Positions 52,901-58,900 of a stretch of DNA of 64,000 nucleotides are shown here, in pieces. Below the pieces are notes generated by a model. The model searched no databases and had not been told where the DNA came from. It worked only from the letters and a program-made list of their open reading frames with translations. The stretch is taken from contig OY755246.1 of assembly GCA_963576725.1 (NCBI GenBank), positions 70,548,371 through 70,612,370 on the forward strand. The letters are read 5' to 3'. The DNA comes from Azorinus chamasolen (lineage: Eukaryota; Mollusca; Bivalvia; Cardiida; Solecurtidae). The position numbers and the translations under genes were made by a program. Every line of letters begins with the position of its first letter. Positions within the stretch are counted from its first letter, which is position 1.

Positions 52901-55900
52901 TACGTCTAAATGGAAGTGAAAAGGGAGGGATCCGTTGATCGAAAAACTGCATTTTCAATGTAAATTATTTCAAGAGTGTTATGAGTCTATAAAAAAAGAC
53001 ATTTAACTATATTGACTGGATAAATCGAATAATAGGTTAGTGCCGTAGATGGGACGCCTTTATCCGACTCGGAGAGAAAACAGTTGAGGCTCGGCAAGCC
53101 TCGCCTCAACGTTTTCTCCCCTCGTCGGATAAAGCGTCCCATCTACGGCACTAACCTATTATTCTCTATATGTATACTCAATATAAATTCAGTAACTTCC
53201 AAATTAAGGGAGGAATTTGCAACACCAACTATCCGTATTCAAATAAGGAAGAACCGGCCGACCATCTGACTGACAAACAGGGTGATTCCAGTATACCCCT
53301 TCAAACTTTGTTTGCAGGAGTATAAAACCATGAAGCATGAGCAGGCGATCTGAACTGTCTCATACCTATCAAATGGTCTTGCTAGTTTTGTCAATGAGTG
53401 GCTGCTTATGAGTGGTCTGACCCCATATAGAAAGACAATTGAGTAGAAAGTAATTGAGCCAAGTCATGGGTAATGCTACAAACAGTGTGGTCCTAGGTCA
53501 GTTCTGAAAAGATCGCCTCTCAGCACGTCCCTTCATCAAGGTCTACACTTGTACGCTGTTTACAGGTACACTGGCAATATGAAATCTGATCAGAGTCTAC
53601 ACTGCTTGTCAAGCTGGAAAAACTGAAAAATCAAACTATTGCCATGTTGATTAGCATCAAAGGCAGGATAGACCCTGATCAGGGACACTGCAGCGTGCCT
53701 GTTTCAATTTCTTTCCTCATGACTTGGCTCAAACACACAGAGGCAGAGATAAGATGAATTCAGTTTGTTGCAACCAGATTTTAGAATTGTCTATTATAAA
53801 GGTTGTTACAACAGAAATGATGATTTTAGTTGAAATATGCATCTTATACATGTATATGGCCCTGGACTCACACATGTCTTATACATGTATATGGCCCTGG
53901 ACACACACACACACATCTTATACATGTATATGGCCCTGGACACACACACACATCTTATACATGTATATGGCCCTGGATACACACATGTGATGTGAAATCA
54001 GAGGTCTAGATAGGTGCGTAAATTTCAACATTTTCAAGAATAACTTATTTCTCCACCAAACTCTATACTGTGACCACTAATAAGAATCGTCTCTTCAAGA
54101 AGATTCTTAAGAGTGGTCACAGTATAGGGTTTGGCAGAGAAATGACGATGTTAATAGTCGGGTATGCATCTTTATCTGTACCTCTGTGAAATATCAACCA
54201 AAGTGCTGGCCCTGTACAAAGACATGTGATGTGAAATATATCAACTAAAGTGCTAATGGAACCACACCTAACCATCCACTCTCATGCAGAAGGGGAGCTG
54301 TATGGCATGACTCTGCTGTTGGTGATTGTGTTACCTTGTAATCGCTGAATGCCCCAGACTGGCAGTACATAAGTGCCTGACCAGGTCTGTATGCTGTCCT
54401 GGGACCACTTGATACAACCTCTGCTACAGCCTAAATGAGTTAAAAACCTGAAAACCTTGCCAATACACTAAATACATTTCACATAAACATTACAAAGCAT
54501 TGTAGACAAGACATTAAGTGTATTTGTTTTACAAATACAGACATGTGTGTGGTGTCTGATAATACAATGCTTAGTTGGAAGTTTCTAAGTCAATCTTTAT
54601 TTAAGGCAAATTCATCTTTGATGTTTGCCTTTTAAGCAGACCTGAAGCAAACCTGTTTTTCTGTATGGTAATTTGCCCATATCCCTAATGTAGATTGTTT
54701 CAGATATAGCCTCCAACTGGGAATATACTCAGTGGCTCATACAAAACGTGTAAATAAAAACATTTTCAAGAACAGTTCCTTTATTTCTCCATCAAACTGA
54801 GTGTTCTGACCACTGTTTAGAATTGTTTCTTCGAGATGAGTCACAGCATAGGGTTTGGTAGGGAAATGATATATTTGAATATGCATCTATCTCTATTGAT
54901 CTGTATATTGTTTGCAAACTCTGTAGGTAGAGTATTCTCCCTAATAAATGTCCCCACATTTCTAAACACAAGTCTATTCTGAGAGGAAGGTAACGATGAA
55001 TAAAACAAATAAACCCAATATAATAACCATTAAATAAATTTGAAAAGTCTATTAGCAGATTAGGGTCCAGGCAAAAAAACTGAGGGTATGGAGGTAAACT
55101 GTAAACATTTGTTTCATTACACATCAAGAAATAATAGTCCGGATTGGTAAATTCGAAGATGATCATAACTAAAAATGTGTAATAAACTAGACACTTTACC
55201 TCAAATCCAACATCAAGGGGAAACTTGGCATTTGGGTCATATCTGCCAGCGGAGTAGTTGATGTCTGAAGCATTGATACCAACAAACCTGTGGATCAGAA
55301 AAATGGTGAATGTACAAAATAATACACCTACACACATACAGTATCAAAAGTTATGTAAGTTGGGGTTTTCGACAATGAAGGAAAAACTGATTTGCTATAT
55401 GCAACTGATCAATACTGCTGTTGACATCACACAGTCAGTAACCCTTTACTCCATAAGCTGGTAACCCTTTACTCCATAAGGCAGTAACCATTTACTCCAT
55501 AAGTCAGTTACCCTTTACTCCATTAGGCAGTAACATTAACTCCATAAGTTGGTAACCCTTTACTCAATAAGTCAGTAATATTTTACTCCATAAGTCAGTA
55601 ACCATTTACTCCATAACTTGGTAACCCTTTATTCCATAAGTCAGTAACCCTTTACTCCATAAGTTGGTAACCCTTTACTCCATAAATCAGTAACCATTTA
55701 CTCCATAAGTTGATAACCCCTTATTTATAAGTCAGTAACCCTTTACTCCATAAGTTGGTAACCCTTTACTCCATAAGTAAGTAACCCTTTACTCCATAAG
55801 TTGGTAACCCTTTACTCCATAAGTTGGTAACCCTTTACTCCATAAGTCAGTAACCCTTTACTCCATAAGTTGATAACCCTTTATTCCATAAGTCAGTAAC

Positions 55901-58900
55901 CCTTTACTCCATAAGTTGGTAACCCTTTATTCCATAAGTCAGTAACCCTTTACTCCATAAGCTGATAACCCTTTATTCCATAAGTCAGTAACCCTTTACT
56001 CCATAAGCTGATAACCCTTTATTCCATAAGTCAGTAACCCTCTACTCCATAAGTTGGTAAACCTTTACTACATAAGTCAGTAACCCTTTACTCCATACAT
56101 ACACCTTTTAGATGTAGCAGCAAGTGGGAGTGGTGGTCCAGTGGTAGGACGTTAGACTTGGGATCAGAGCGTCCCCGGTTTGAATCCTGCCATCGGACTA
56201 TCAGAATTTTTCTGAGCAAAAAATGCATCCTACGTTTGCTTCTCTCCACCTAGGTGTATAAATGGGTACCTATGAGGGAAATAAGCCAATATGACACCCC
56301 TGCCTTGGGCACCGAATGTTAATGGCAGACTTATAACCCAGTGATCTTTAAGCTGGGAGAATAATGTACATAGTTCCTGACTATCAACCTCACCTTTACC
56401 TTTACAAGTGTAGAGCATCCTTTATACTGCCTAGCTAAGCAAGATGGCTTTTGTGGTGACATGGTAGAACGTCTGACATGGGAACTTCACTTGAGGTTTG
56501 AATTTGAATCCCAATAAGATCATAGATAGTTATATAGGTTACATTTGGGGGCTCGTCCAGCCACAGCTCTTGGCCAGCACGTGTCAAAGTGTGGGGAGTC
56601 AATCTATGGGTGTATCCGGGTGAGATTCAAGATGATTCTCAGAAAAACGGAAGTAGTGTAGCAGTAAGTGTGTAACTGTGTTTATAATGTCTCGCTTTGC
56701 AAGTCTGCTTTTGCTTGAGGTGACAGAACATCTGATTAAGGAACTTGAGGTTGTCAGTTTGAACCCTGGTAAAGCCACAAATATTTCTATAGGTTACCCA
56801 TACATTTATAAGTAACAAGAGGACAGTGATGGCCTATGTCACTCACCTGGATCAAACGATCTATTACAACATTTATGTACATCTACCAAAATTTATTTAG
56901 ACCTCTGTACAGGTGTTTCACTTTATTCTCATAATTCATCTGTTTTTTGGGGAAAAAAATTACTTGTTTTCACTTAAATTCAGACATACCCCTGCACATA
57001 TCCTACATTCCTTCCTCTTCACTTATTTCTAACCCATCCCCTGTTTAAAATATTAATTCAAGATTTTCTCCCCCCATGAATATTCATGGAGAGAATCAAT
57101 AAAATAGAACATGGGAAAGGAATTTTTTTCACAGTTGTGGAAACTGCATAATCATATCAATCATATAAATTCCTATAAACAAACAGAGCAGACCCTAATC
57201 AGACAGTTCCCTATATAGGAGTCATCTGATTTGGGTCTATTCTGTTTGCAAATGCATGAAGGAAATTAAGGTTTAAGCTAATCCAACTCTTTATGCTTCA
57301 AACTCCATGGATTAAGCCTGTCAAGCATTTCTGACATCATTTATGATTAAAAAGAACAGACGATAAGTGCAGCTAGTATGGGACGCCAATTGGAGGCCCC
57401 TTTTTTACACTGGCAATTTCTCTACTGACTGAGCTGGAGCTTCACATACCAACAACCATCACTTACCATTTAACACTGTTTGAGGGACATCATGCCAGTC
57501 AAATTATGGTCCCCTTTTGGCTAAATTCTAAGTGGTAACATATCAGTTCTAGGTCAATGCTCTATTAACCATTTACTCCATAGACTATATATGAAATTTA
57601 ATGCCTTTGTAAACAGAGTAGACCCAGATCAGATGGCTCTTGTTGGAGCTATCTGATCAGGATGTGCTGTACATTTGTGTAAGGAGTTCTAAATCTATAG
57701 TTTCTGCACTGGCCAAACATTTTCTTGTTAAAACGCAAACAAGTAACCCTTTATTCCATAAATTCCCCTTCTATGCCTTTGCAAAAACAGGAAGGGGATT
57801 TGAGATTAGATGGTTCATGTAGGAGCCATATCTGATCAGGGTCTGCTCTTTTTGCTTATTATATAAAATAGGTCTGATTCTACAGCATCTGCCAGCCAAG
57901 GTAAATGCCTGTGTGCATGTCATTGTGCTAGTTAATAATAACAATTAACCTAAATAACATTTACGATGTCCTCATTTCTTACATGAATATTCATGGAGTA
58001 AAGGTTCAGTTTTAAACAAAGGGTACTAGACGTTCCGGTGACGGGTCAAAAGGGCCCACTTCCAAAATGGCCCATATACCAAAACGGCCCATTTCCATAA
58101 CGGCCCGGTTCAAAACGGCCCGGTTAGCTTGATCCACAAAGGCCCAGTTTTTATGATATATATAACATGTAAATGTAAGAAAATATGTATGTGTTTTTTT
58201 GTAGTGCTATATAAATCTCCATGTTTTCTTGATTGAATAATGTCCCTTGTATTTAATATAGCATTGTATAAACACCACATGCATTATTGTGTATTCAAAT
58301 TGTGTATAGTATGCAGTTTTTGGGTTGATAAAAAGAATACGATGCATTTTATACAAAATGATATTACAGTCGTCAGAGGTTCTCATATTAACTTTCTCAA
58401 GATGTTTTTCAGTTTGTACAAAATAACTAATTGTACATACCGAAGAATTATCACTTTCGGGGTTGAATGCACTTGTCCTTTTCGAGACATAATTATTGTG
58501 GTTAATTATTATAATTATATGAATATATGCCCAATCAATTCAAAAAATACGGTTGCGGCTTAACCCTTTCCCTCATATAAACGTGTTTTCACGCATTTGC
58601 AAACAGGGTAGATCCAGATCAGACGGCTCCTAGAGGAGCCGTCTGAACAGGGTCTACTCTGTTTGCTATTAGAATTTGATAGATCTGTTTCTTTACTTTC
58701 TAAAAAGTCTACAATGTTCCACCTTCAAGAATTCTTTATAACAAATTTGTTAATGAATATTCAGTAGGTACTCAAAATTTGCCTAAATATAGAACAGGGA
58801 AAGGGTTAATTAATCAACTAATCTGGATTTACGCTAAAACATGAACGTTTTTAATATAAACAACATTTAGTCTTGTTCAAAGACAGCACTTAATTGGCAT

